From: Pseudomonadales bacterium
Lineage (GTDB): Bacteria > Pseudomonadota > Gammaproteobacteria > Pseudomonadales > JAHRWD01
Length of the DNA: 64,000 bases
Assembly: GCA_029210125.1 (NCBI GenBank)
Contig: JARGPR010000001.1
Span: 248,001 to 312,000, forward strand
Direction: 5' to 3'
This document shows, piece after piece, positions 44,546 to 52,407 of this stretch. The notes beneath the pieces are model-generated. The model was not told the origin of the DNA. It made no database searches and saw only the letters and a list, made by a program, of their open reading frames with translations. Each line of letters starts with the position of its first letter. Within the stretch, counting starts at the first letter, position 1. A program made the translations under genes and the position numbers.

Positions 44546-45910
44546 ATGGATACGGTATCAATTTTACCTTCGGCTATCAATCGGTCGAATGTTTCAAGCG
44601 TGTCATCTGACCCTGCAAAAGGGAAACCTGCTTCCCCCAGAAATACTGATGATGCGGCGAGTGGAATGCAAGAGGGACAGTTTTCAGGCGAATTGGCAAA
44701 ACTGGGGAAAGCTAAAGCTCAGGGTGTTGAAAGGAATGAGCAAGTGCCGGAAATTGAGTCTGCTGTACCTGATGATAGTGCCCTGGTTTCTCAGGGTTCC
44801 GGAACAGATTCACCGGAGCACGGTGAATCATTGCCGCCAGGCTTATTAGGAACCATCAAGCCGAATGAATTTGAAGATGCAGTCCAATTGGATGGTACTG
44901 GAGTCAGCCCAATATCTGAGATAGACATTGGCCAGCTTCAGGGGGTTGATCAAGCGAGCGACACCGCTGCGGCGGTTGGAGTGCAATTTAACCCCGTGAC
45001 ACCCAACGAAGTCGCATCGAATGCTAGTTTTTTGACCTCAACCCTTTCGGATAGCTTGAACCCCAAGGCGAATAGTTTGGCTTCCATCGCCACACCACTG
45101 GGTCCAGCCATGACATACAACTCGAATAATGGTAGTGCTACTGTAGAAGCAATGATGGGTAAGCCTGTGTTCGGGCAGCTGGGTGAGAGCTTATCTGCTC
45201 TTTCTTCTTCGGCTTCACCAACCTCAAGTGTTGCGGCGGGTTCCGATGCCCTCACTACCGTAATGAATGGCGAATCAAAATCTGTATTAGGGTTGATGGA
45301 GTCATTAATTGTTGGCGCGTCGACTGGATCCGATAAAGACTTTTTAGAACCTTCTAGTGCCGGCATAAATCGAGTGCTGGGGGGGGGTGGTTTGAATTCC
45401 GGGTTATCGACTCCGGTGCCCCTCAGTACCATTCGAACCGAATCATCTACCACCATTCCATTGGCCAGCGGTGCACCGTTTGGTACCCAGGGATGGAGTG
45501 ATGCGGTTGCTAATCGGGTAATGTGGCTGACAGACAATCGTATGATGACCGCGGAACTGAGGCTTGATCCCCCTGACTTGGGGCCGCTTCAGGTGAAAAT
45601 AGCGATAGCAGATGGGCAAGCTCAGGTCTCCTTTGTTTCCCAGAGTAGCGACGTGCGCGGAGCAATTGATCAGTCAGTGGCAAGGTTGCGTGAACTGTTT
45701 GATGAGAAAAATGTGGAGCTAGTCAATGTTGATATTTCGGATCAGCCCTCCAGCAACAGAGACTCTTCCGGGCAGCAATTAAACACCTCTAACGAGACCA
45801 GCAATACCGCAGAGAATGGGCTGTTGGAAAGTACAGAAGATATCAGTGCGGTCGAGAGCCTTGATGAAAATTTATCACAGTTAACTGGACTCGTTGATTA
45901 CTATGTTTGA
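44546..45910 (+). CDS. fliK: FliK, hook-length control protein
   Basis: FliK measures hook length and switches the export gate from hook to filament substrates by acting on FlhB. The 454-residue product has a long low-complexity Ser/Pro/Gly/Asn N-terminal ruler region. The conserved C-terminal domain (about 330-405) includes LRLDPPDLGPLQVKIAIADG, QAQVSFVSQSSDVRGAIDQS and RLRELFDEKNVELVNVDISD. ATG 44546 has GAGG eight bases upstream. The longer frame from 44492 would begin only about 7 bases from the predicted transcription start and across a leader hairpin. Confidence 0.92.
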   Translation: MDTVSILPSAINRSNVSSVSSDPAKGKPASPRNTDDAASGMQEGQFSGELAKLGKAKAQGVERNEQVPEIESAVPDDSALVSQGSGTDSPEHGESLPPGLLGTIKPNEFEDAVQLDGTGVSPISEIDIGQLQGVDQASDTAAAVGVQFNPVTPNEVASNASFLTSTLSDSLNPKANSLASIATPLGPAMTYNSNNGSATVEAMMGKPVFGQLGESLSALSSSASPTSSVAAGSDALTTVMNGESKSVLGLMESLIVGASTGSDKDFLEPSSAGINRVLGGGGLNSGLSTPVPLSTIRTESSTTIPLASGAPFGTQGWSDAVANRVMWLTDNRMMTAELRLDPPDLGPLQVKIAIADGQAQVSFVSQSSDVRGAIDQSVARLRELFDEKNVELVNVDISDQPSSNRDSSGQQLNTSNETSNTAENGLLESTEDISAVESLDENLSQLTGLVDYYV

Positions 45911-46395
45911 TCCGAGTGTGACCGCCGTTTGCAGAAATATAGGGCGCAGTTATCTGACTTACCTGCGATGCACGCATTCAGATTTGCTTCGCCTTAACTG
46001 AACTCACTCAATCAGAGAACAGTAGGTATGGGTATCCCGCTGTGTAGGGTTAGCCCTAATAACAGCTGGTACCTTCCTTTTCGATTACGGATTGAAAGTT
46101 ATGCTTGCAATCCGTGATTCTTCCCACCCCCGCCTCCCAAAAAAGCTCTCTCAGCTCGAGTCTCTATAGGTCATTGAGCTAAATATATTCCTGATTATCT
46201 AACTGTCGGTTGAGGTTTAGCTACACTCTTAGGGCGTCAAGTAATTGTTAGTATTTCGCGAGTAATCGGCATTTTACCGACGGGGTATATTTTAATTATT
46301 GCTAACTATTTGAAATATATAGATAAAAAACCATTCATTGTGGCTGGCATAACCTTTGCTAGTCTAAGTGTAAATGATACTTAAGGGATAAAATA
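45911..46395 (+). other. Intergenic region fliK-fliL
   Basis: A 485-base gap with no convincing gene on either strand. It contains an ACGGATTG ... CAATCCGT hairpin (46087-46115, 13-base loop) that could terminate fliK transcription, a smaller TAGGG-TTAG-CCCTA hairpin (46045-46058), and, at the right end, the fliL sigma-54 promoter. Its length is unusual in this otherwise compact locus. Confidence 0.55.
46344..46360 (+). promoter_or_regulatory. Sigma-54 promoter of the fliL operon
   Basis: CTGGCATAACCTTTGCT has GG (46346-46347), N10, GC (46358-46359) and good TGGCA and TTTGCT elements. The predicted start is near 46371, about 25 bases before fliL. A short TAAGT/ACTTA dyad (46365-46383) overlaps the start point. 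FleQ-dependent sigma-54 control of fliL is known in Pseudomonas. Confidence 0.87.
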
Positions 46396-46896
46396 ATGGC
46401 AGAAGAACAGATTCAAGATGGTTCGCAGGCAAGTGCAGGGAAATCAAAACTGATTATTATCATATTGGTGGTGGTTTTGTTGTTAGGTGGTGCGGGTGCA
46501 GCGGCGTTTTTTCTCTTAGCTACGCCTGAAGAGGAAACAGCAGAAGGAGGAGAGGTAGCGGAAGAGGTGGTGGCAAAAGCTCCTGCCAAATACGTCAAAA
46601 TGAAGCCTATTACGGTCAATTTTACTGAAAACAAAAAACAGCGGTTTGTTCAGATTTCACCCTCTTTAATGTCTAGGGATCCTGCAATGATTCTGGCGGT
46701 TGAAGAGAATATGCCGTTGATTCAAAACAGTTTGTTGATGCTGTTTCAATCCCAGGAATTCGCGGATCTAAAAACTCAAGAAGGTCGCAAAAAGCTGCGG
46801 GAGCAAGCTCTGACTGAGGTGCAGAAGGTTATGCATGACGAAATAGGCCAAGATGCGGTAGAGCGGGTATTGTTTACCGGTTTTATCATTCAGTAA
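46396..46896 (+). CDS. fliL: FliL, motor-associated membrane protein
   Basis: FliL is a single-span inner-membrane protein that surrounds the stator and supports torque or stator retention. The 166 residues have a cytoplasmic N-terminus, one membrane helix (about 20-42; KLIIIILVVVLLLGGAGAAA), an acidic linker and the periplasmic FliL domain (YVKMKPITVNFTENKKQRFV; EENMPLIQNSLLMLFQSQEF; REQALTEVQKVMHDEIG). It starts the fliLMNOPQR-flhB run. Confidence 0.95.
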   Translation: MAEEQIQDGSQASAGKSKLIIIILVVVLLLGGAGAAAFFLLATPEEETAEGGEVAEEVVAKAPAKYVKMKPITVNFTENKKQRFVQISPSLMSRDPAMILAVEENMPLIQNSLLMLFQSQEFADLKTQEGRKKLREQALTEVQKVMHDEIGQDAVERVLFTGFIIQ

Positions 46897-46930
46897 TAGT
46901 CAGTATTAGAAAGGCGCGGAAGCTAGCTTT

Positions 46931-47902
46931 ATGGTTCAGGATATTCTTTCACAGGATGAGATTGACGCGTTACTTCATGGGGTGGATGACCGTGTAGTCG
47001 AGCGGGATGAGCCACTCCCAGAGGGAGAAGCGGCCAACTACGATTTAACCAGCCAGGACCGAATTGTTCGTGGTCGAATGCCAACCCTGGAAATGGTCAA
47101 CGCGCGTTTCGCACGATACACCCGTATCAGTTTATTTAACCTGTTGCGCAAGAATGCCGACGTTCAAGTAGGTGGATTACAGGTGATGAAATTTGGTGAG
47201 TACGTTCATACGATGTACGTACCCACCAGCCTTAATATGGTAAAAGTGCGCCCTTTGCGCGGTACGGCGCTTTTTGTGCTGGATGCCAAGCTGGTCTTCA
47301 AATTGGTGGATAACTTTTTCGGAGGTGAGGGGCGACACGCCAAAATTGAAGGGCGCGAATTCACTCCAACCGAAAATCGTATCGTACATAAAATGCTGGA
47401 ACAGGCGTTTATCGATATGAAGGAGGCTTGGAAAACCGTAATGGATATTGAGTTTGATTACATGGGCTCTGAAGTGAACCCTGCTATGGCCAATATCGTG
47501 AGCCCCAGTGAAGTGGTCGTGATCAATACGTTCCACATAGAGTTGGATGGCGGCGGTGGCGAGTTACATATGACGCTGCCGTACTCGATGCTTGAGCCGA
47601 TCAAGGAGATGCTGGATGCAGGCCTTCAAACCGATGTGGATGAGAAGGACGACCGATGGGGTACAGTGCTACGGCGAGACATTATGGGGGCCGATATCGA
47701 GCTGAATGCAAACCTGGTAGAAAAACAAGTTACCTTGCGGGACATCGTCGACCTTAAAGAGGGCGACATTTTGCCGGTTGAAATGCCCGATCAAGTGGTA
47801 TTAAGAGCGAATGGAGTACCGGTGTTTGATACGCAACTTGGCGTATCTAATGGGCATTTGGCATTGAAAATTACCGACACGATAAATGTTGAAGAAGCAT
47901 AG
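46931..47902 (+). CDS. fliM: FliM, motor switch protein
   Basis: FliM binds phosphorylated CheY and forms the C ring with FliG and FliN. The 323-residue protein opens with the CheY-binding peptide ILSQDEIDALLHGVDD. The middle domain contains the GGXG-type motif region (LVDNFFGGEGRHAKIEGREF). It ends in the SpoA/FliN-like domain (LRDIVDLKEGDILPVEMPDQ; GVPVFDTQLGVSNGHLALKI). Length is typical. fliN follows after 21 bases. Confidence 0.96.
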   Translation: MVQDILSQDEIDALLHGVDDRVVERDEPLPEGEAANYDLTSQDRIVRGRMPTLEMVNARFARYTRISLFNLLRKNADVQVGGLQVMKFGEYVHTMYVPTSLNMVKVRPLRGTALFVLDAKLVFKLVDNFFGGEGRHAKIEGREFTPTENRIVHKMLEQAFIDMKEAWKTVMDIEFDYMGSEVNPAMANIVSPSEVVVINTFHIELDGGGGELHMTLPYSMLEPIKEMLDAGLQTDVDEKDDRWGTVLRRDIMGADIELNANLVEKQVTLRDIVDLKEGDILPVEMPDQVVLRANGVPVFDTQLGVSNGHLALKITDTINVEEA

Positions 47903-47923
47903 GGTTTTGAAGGAGTTACTACG

Positions 47924-48412
47924 ATGAGTGATGATAGTACTGACAATGAAAACGAAGAGGTATCCGATGATTGGGCTGCTGCCTTAGAGGAGCAGGATCA
48001 GGCGGAACCTTCTGCTCAGGATGGTGCTGATGATGATTGGGCTGCTGCTATGGCAGAACAAGCTGATTCGGAAGCAGATCCCGCCGAAGTTGCGCAGGCC
48101 GAAACCGCCGATTTTCAGGAGCTTCAGGATGAATCTAGCCCAGGGGGACAGGCCCCTGATCTGGGTGTGGTGATGGATATACCCGTCACCATCAGTATGG
48201 AGGTAGGTGCAACCGCGATTACGATTCGTAACCTGCTTCAGCTCAGTCAGGGTTCCGTTGTAGAGCTGGATCGGCTTGCCGGTGAACCCCTTGATGTGCT
48301 TGTAAACGGCAAGTTGATCGCCCATGGCGAGGTGGTGGTGGTCAATGAAAAATTTGGTATCCGGATGACCGATGTGGTTAGTCAAACGGAACGGATCAAC
48401 CGCCTTGCATAA
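47924..48412 (+). CDS. fliN: FliN, motor switch / C-ring protein
   Basis: FliN forms the bottom of the C ring and docks the FliH-FliI complex. The C-terminal SpoA domain (about 85-160) is standard: VMDIPVTISMEVGATAITIR, NLLQLSQGSVVELDRLAGEP, VLVNGKLIAHGEVVVVNEKF. The N-terminal 80 residues are acidic and contain two copies of a D-D-W-A-A-A-x-x-E-Q element (SDDWAAALEEQDQ and DDDWAAAMAEQAD). At 162 residues it is at the long end for the family. Confidence 0.94.
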   Translation: MSDDSTDNENEEVSDDWAAALEEQDQAEPSAQDGADDDWAAAMAEQADSEADPAEVAQAETADFQELQDESSPGGQAPDLGVVMDIPVTISMEVGATAITIRNLLQLSQGSVVELDRLAGEPLDVLVNGKLIAHGEVVVVNEKFGIRMTDVVSQTERINRLA

Positions 48413-49028
48413 CTTTCTCATTTTTATCCTACGCACAGTTACCGCTGTGTGGCTTGGTTTATCCAGCTTTTCCCTGTCCGCAGCGGATCAATTAAGATCC
48501 GAATCTGCTATAAGTGAAAGCGTTCATGAGCAGGCCGCCGTGGGTGCTAGCGACCAACCTGTTTTAAAATCACCAAACACCCATTCAGCTCTTTCCGGTG
48601 CTGCGGCTTCTGATGGTGCTGCGACGTTTGATATTGCTAAAGCGGCTACTTCGCAGGGCGTTTCCACATCCCAATACGCAAACCTGTTTCTTGGCTTAGT
48701 GGCCATTATTGGTTTCATATTTTTAGTTGCGTGGTTGTTACGTCGTGTCGGTGGAGTATCCACCTCATCGGCCAGTGCAATGAAAATAATCGCCGGGTTA
48801 TCTTTGGGTAGTCGGGATCGTGTAGTGCTGCTACAGGTTGGTGAAAAGCAAATATTGGTGGGAGCATCTCCTGGCAACATATCCTTGATACATGCATTTG
48901 ATGAGCCCGCGATTGAAGATGAAAATACCTCTTCAGGATCCGATTTCTATCGGAAGCTACAGGCAAGTCTGAATCGAAGCAATAATCCCAATACCGACCA
49001 GAATCCTGATAAGGAGGGTGGGGTGTGA
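48372..49028 (+). CDS. fliO: FliO, export-gate assembly protein
   Basis: FliO helps assemble the FliP ring of the export gate. The 218-residue product has an N-terminal signal-like segment ([20 protein letters not shown]), a Ser/Ala-rich linker, one membrane helix (about 97-122; [20 protein letters not shown]) and the cytoplasmic FliO domain ([36 protein letters not shown]). ATG 48372 overlaps fliN by 41 bases; TTG 48405 is an alternative start that would shorten the overlap. It overlaps fliP by four bases. Confidence 0.88.
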   Translation: MWLVKRNGSTALHNFLIFILRTVTAVWLGLSSFSLSAADQLRSESAISESVHEQAAVGASDQPVLKSPNTHSALSGAAASDGAATFDIAKAATSQGVSTSQYANLFLGLVAIIGFIFLVAWLLRRVGGVSTSSASAMKIIAGLSLGSRDRVVLLQVGEKQILVGASPGNISLIHAFDEPAIEDENTSSGSDFYRKLQASLNRSNNPNTDQNPDKEGGV

Positions 49029-49840
49029 ATTGCTTTAGGTTTGAATTCCCTTCTATAGGTATCCCTTCGGTTGAGCTATCTTCCATCTTGGCGGTTTCTA
49101 TCAAAGCACTACTGCTGGTACTGCTGTTTATTCCTTCAACGCAATTGTTGGCTGCGGATCCCGGTGGGTTGACAGCATTTAAGGTGACCGGCCAGGCCGA
49201 TGGCTCAACCGATTACAGTGTGACATTACAAATTCTTGCGATTATGACGGCGCTTACTCTACTGCCGTCACTGCTCATGATGATGACCTCCTTTACCCGC
49301 ATCATTATTGTATTCGCAATCATGCGGCAGGCGATCGGCCTGCAGCAAACTCCATCGAACCAAATTTTGCTGGGCTTAGCACTGTTTCTGACGTTCTTTA
49401 TCATGACTCCGGTTTTTGAGCGTATTAACGAAGCCGCATTGCAACCCTACATGAATGAAGAGATGGGTAGCCTGGATGCGGTCAAAACCGCTTCAGTGCC
49501 GGTGAGAGAGTTTATGTTGGCGCAAACCCGTGAATCAGATCTGGCGTTATTTTTGGATATAGCACGGAAAAAAAATGTCGAGAGTATCGATGATGTGAAC
49601 TTTTTTATCATTGTCCCCGCATTCATTACCAGTGAGCTTAAAACCGCATTTCAGATGGGTTTTATGCTGTTTATTCCATTTTTAATTATTGATTTAGTCG
49701 TGGCGAGCGTGTTGATGGCAATGGGCATGATGATGTTGTCGCCTATCATTATTTCGCTACCGTTCAAAATTATGTTGTTCGTATTGGTTGATGGTTGGGC
49801 GATGCTAATGGGAAGCCTTGCATCGAGTTTTGCTATCTAG
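49025..49840 (+). CDS. fliP: FliP, flagellar export-gate protein
   Basis: FliP forms the core channel of the flagellar type III export gate with FliQ and FliR. The 271-residue protein starts with GTG overlapping the fliO stop and has a cleavable N-terminal signal (ending near QLLAADPGG). The strongly conserved [40 protein letters not shown] and [20 protein letters not shown] follow. Length is slightly above the enteric form because of the long leader. Confidence 0.96.
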   Translation: MNCFRFEFPSIGIPSVELSSILAVSIKALLLVLLFIPSTQLLAADPGGLTAFKVTGQADGSTDYSVTLQILAIMTALTLLPSLLMMMTSFTRIIIVFAIMRQAIGLQQTPSNQILLGLALFLTFFIMTPVFERINEAALQPYMNEEMGSLDAVKTASVPVREFMLAQTRESDLALFLDIARKKNVESIDDVNFFIIVPAFITSELKTAFQMGFMLFIPFLIIDLVVASVLMAMGMMMLSPIIISLPFKIMLFVLVDGWAMLMGSLASSFAI

Positions 49841-49876
49841 TGGTTTGGCTGGAACTGGACAGGGGTGAATTGAACT

Positions 49877-50146
49877 ATGGTACCTGAAGCAATCGGTGAT
49901 CTGATGCGACAAGCCATGTTTTTAATCATCAGCATGGTTTCGGTGCTGATTTTGCCTAGTCTGTTTGTAGGCCTTTTGGTGAGCGTATTTCAGGCGGCCA
50001 CTCAGATCAATGAACAAACCCTTTCATTTCTTCCCCGCTTGCTTACCACCTTTGTAGTGATGGTTATGGCGGGTCCCTGGCTGGTAACTGAAATGTTAGA
50101 TTTTAGCGCTAACCTCTTCAATCAATTGCATTTTGTGGTGAATTAG
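49877..50146 (+). CDS. fliQ: FliQ, flagellar export-gate protein
   Basis: An 89-residue, two-helix membrane protein of the export gate: AMFLIISMVSVLILPSLFVG and LLVSVFQAATQINEQTLSFL, then PRLLTTFVVMVMAGPWLVTE. Size and the Q-A-x-T-Q-I-N-E-Q-T-L-S-F motif are diagnostic. It is 36 bases after fliP and 26 before fliR. Confidence 0.96.
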   Translation: MVPEAIGDLMRQAMFLIISMVSVLILPSLFVGLLVSVFQAATQINEQTLSFLPRLLTTFVVMVMAGPWLVTEMLDFSANLFNQLHFVVN

Positions 50147-50172
50147 AGGCGCTTCAATAGTGCGAAATCATC

Positions 50173-50952
50173 ATGCTTGAATTTAGTTCTGAACAAGCGC
50201 TGCAATGGCTAGGCATGTTCATGTGGCCATTTGTTCGCATCAGTGGGTTTATGCTGGCGGCTCCTATTTTTGGTGCCCAAACAGTGCCGGTGCGTATCCG
50301 CCTGAGTATGGCTTTCATGTTCAGCCTTATTGTCGCGCCACTACTCGAAGGTTTGCCCACTATGGAGCTGCTTTCCCTCGGAACTTACCTGATGATCGGC
50401 AAACAGATGTTGATTGGCCTGGCGATGGGGTTTGCGATGCAGCTGACCTTTCAGGTATTTATTCTCGCAGGGCAGATGATCGCGATGCAGATGGGTCTGG
50501 GTTTTGCCTCGATGATGGACCCCGCCAATGGCATATCCGTAACCGTGCTCAGTCAGTTTTTTCTGGTAGCGACAACACTTCTGTTTGTATCGATGAATGG
50601 CCATACCGTAATGCTTCAGGTATTTCTTGAAAGCTTTATCCAGTTTCCGGTCGAAAACGCTTCGATCTCTGCAGAGCAGCTTTGGCTGTTGATTGTATCC
50701 GGTGGCTGGCTGTTTTCGTCCGCATTATTGATTGCGCTGCCAGCGGTAACCGCAATTCTGATTGTGAATTTCGCGTTTGGGGTGATGACCAAAGCAGCGC
50801 CTCAACTGAACGTATTTTCGTTGGGTTTTCCTATCGCCATGATGTTTGGTCTATTGATTGTCTGGATCAGCCTTGGGGACATTGTCCCGCAGTTCCAGCG
50901 TATCGCTTCGGAAGGGCTGGACATGATGCGTGCCTTGAGCCCTAAGTCATAG
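50173..50952 (+). CDS. fliR: FliR, flagellar export-gate protein
   Basis: FliR completes the FliPQR gate core. The 259-residue protein has about six membrane segments, the conserved RISGFMLAAPIFGAQTVPVR near the N-terminus, GLAMGFAMQLTFQVFILAGQ with MIAMQMGLGFASMMDPANGI, and a C-terminal NVFSLGFPIAMMFGLLIVWI. It precedes flhB, with which it interacts; the two are fused in some bacteria, here separate. Confidence 0.96.
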   Translation: MLEFSSEQALQWLGMFMWPFVRISGFMLAAPIFGAQTVPVRIRLSMAFMFSLIVAPLLEGLPTMELLSLGTYLMIGKQMLIGLAMGFAMQLTFQVFILAGQMIAMQMGLGFASMMDPANGISVTVLSQFFLVATTLLFVSMNGHTVMLQVFLESFIQFPVENASISAEQLWLLIVSGGWLFSSALLIALPAVTAILIVNFAFGVMTKAAPQLNVFSLGFPIAMMFGLLIVWISLGDIVPQFQRIASEGLDMMRALSPKS

Positions 50953-51018
50953 TTGCCTACACCATGAACGATTATTACGCGAAAGCGACCGACCCATCAA
51001 AGAGTGTAGGGGGCTCAA

Positions 51019-52173
51019 ATGGCTGAAGAAAACGGTCAGGAAAAAACCGAAGACGCCACCCCCAGACGGCTTGAAAAAGCCAGAGAAGAGGGGCAGGTAG
51101 TCCGGTCAAAAGAGCTGAACACTACTGCTATTCTGCTAGCAGGAGCCTTTGGCCTGATGATGTTTGGAAGCCCTATAGCCGTGGCGCTCGAAAACGTACT
51201 GCGTTATAACTTTGTGCTGGATCGAGCGGCGATCTTTGATGACAGAGCTATGTTACTTCACCTTGGGCACTCAATTCAGTCGGTTGCTACTACGCTGGCG
51301 CCAATCGGGATTCTACTGATGGCGGCGGCTATTCTGGGGCCGATTGCATTAGGAGGGTGGAATTTCAGTGTCAAGGCGTTGGCGCCGAAAGCCAATCGAA
51401 TCAACCCTGGTTCAGGCCTTAAAAGAATGTTTTCAGCGAATTCAATGATGGAATTGGTAAAAGCCATCGCCAAATTCATTCTAGTGTTGGGGATCAGCCT
51501 CATGGTGCTGAATGCCAATCAATACGAGTTAATGGGGCTCAATAAAGAAGGGGTGATCCCTGCAATGGCCCACACCGTTTATTTATTAAGTTGGTCTTTT
51601 ATATTCCTCTGTAGCTCTTTGATTTTAATAACAGTTATGGATATTCCCTTTCAGATAAAGGATCACGCAAACAAGCTAAAAATGACCATGCAGCAGGTCA
51701 AGGATGAAATGAAAGACAGCGAAGGAAAACCTGAAGTGAAGGGTCGAATTCGCCAATTGCAGCGTGAAATGGCCCAGGGCCGTATGATGGATAATGTACC
51801 CGATGCCGACGTAATTATTACCAACCCGACTCACTACGCGGTGGCGCTAAAATATGACCCCGACAATATGGAAGCGCCTCTACTTATAGCCAAAGGTGCC
51901 GATTTAGTAGCCGCTAGAATTCGGGAGTTAGGCGCTGAGCACAAAATTCCGGTTTTATCCTTCCCGCCATTGGCTCGAGCTGTCTACCATAGCACTGAAG
52001 TAGAGGAAGAGATTCCGGTTTCGCTTTATGTGGCGGTTGCCCAGGTACTGGCTTATGTATTCCAGTTGCGTACATACAGGAAAGAGCGCACCAACAAACC
52101 CGTTATGCCCGTTGATCTGCCGGTGCCTGATGAGTCTGAATTTATTAAACACCCACGACCTGATGCTGAGTAG
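51019..52173 (+). CDS. flhB: FlhB, export substrate-specificity switch
   Basis: FlhB controls the switch from hook-type to filament-type export, triggered by FliK. The 384-residue protein begins EKTEDATPRRLEKAREEGQV, has four membrane segments and a cytoplasmic tail with the autocleavage motif NPTH (Asn269-Pro270; ADVIITNPTHYAVALKYD), the same position as in enteric FlhB. The C-terminal extension after about residue 355 is Pro-rich. It ends the fliL operon; flhA has its own upstream region. Confidence 0.97.
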   Translation: MAEENGQEKTEDATPRRLEKAREEGQVVRSKELNTTAILLAGAFGLMMFGSPIAVALENVLRYNFVLDRAAIFDDRAMLLHLGHSIQSVATTLAPIGILLMAAAILGPIALGGWNFSVKALAPKANRINPGSGLKRMFSANSMMELVKAIAKFILVLGISLMVLNANQYELMGLNKEGVIPAMAHTVYLLSWSFIFLCSSLILITVMDIPFQIKDHANKLKMTMQQVKDEMKDSEGKPEVKGRIRQLQREMAQGRMMDNVPDADVIITNPTHYAVALKYDPDNMEAPLLIAKGADLVAARIRELGAEHKIPVLSFPPLARAVYHSTEVEEEIPVSLYVAVAQVLAYVFQLRTYRKERTNKPVMPVDLPVPDESEFIKHPRPDAE

Positions 52174-52334
52174 GCGCGATTTCGATCAAGGGTAAGTAAA
52201 GGTTGTGCTAACCGCAAATTAATTGGCGGTGGCTAGCTGAATGCCCGATGATAGAAATAGTATAGCTCTACTAAAGTCTTGTAACATTTTGATTTTAAAG
52301 AATAAAAAATATTAATTAGAGGTGGGTTGTAAAG

Positions 52335-52351
52335 TAGGTAAGGTTTTTGCA
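52335..52351 (+). promoter_or_regulatory. Probable sigma-54 promoter of flhA
   Basis: TAGGTAAGGTTTTTGCA has GG (52337-52338), N10, GC (52349-52350) and a good -12 (TTTTTGCA). The -24 element (AGGTA in place of TGGCA) is weak. The predicted start is near 52362. Sigma-54/FleQ control of flhA is known in Pseudomonas. Confidence 0.6.
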
Positions 52352-52354
52352 ACG

Positions 52355-52392
52355 TACTCAATTAGATGACGAATGCGTCAATTAATTGAGTA
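52355..52392. promoter_or_regulatory. Long inverted repeat with FleQ-box-like sequences in the flhA leader
   Basis: TACTCAATTA (52355-52364) pairs with TAATTGAGTA (52383-52392), and inside it TGACG pairs with CGTCA around an AATG loop. The right half contains GTCAATTAATTGAG (52377-52390), 12 of 14 positions identical to the Pseudomonas FleQ box form GTCAATAAATTGAC. The left half, on the minus strand, gives a poorer copy (GTCATCTAATTGAG). It covers the predicted start point, as expected for downstream FleQ sites. Confidence 0.7.
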
Positions 52393-52407
52393 AACGAGTT
52401 GTAAATT

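Noticed and set aside
44950-45537. 195-codon minus-strand frame opposite fliK
   Set aside because: It mirrors the low-complexity FliK ruler region and has no recognisable motif or ribosome site.
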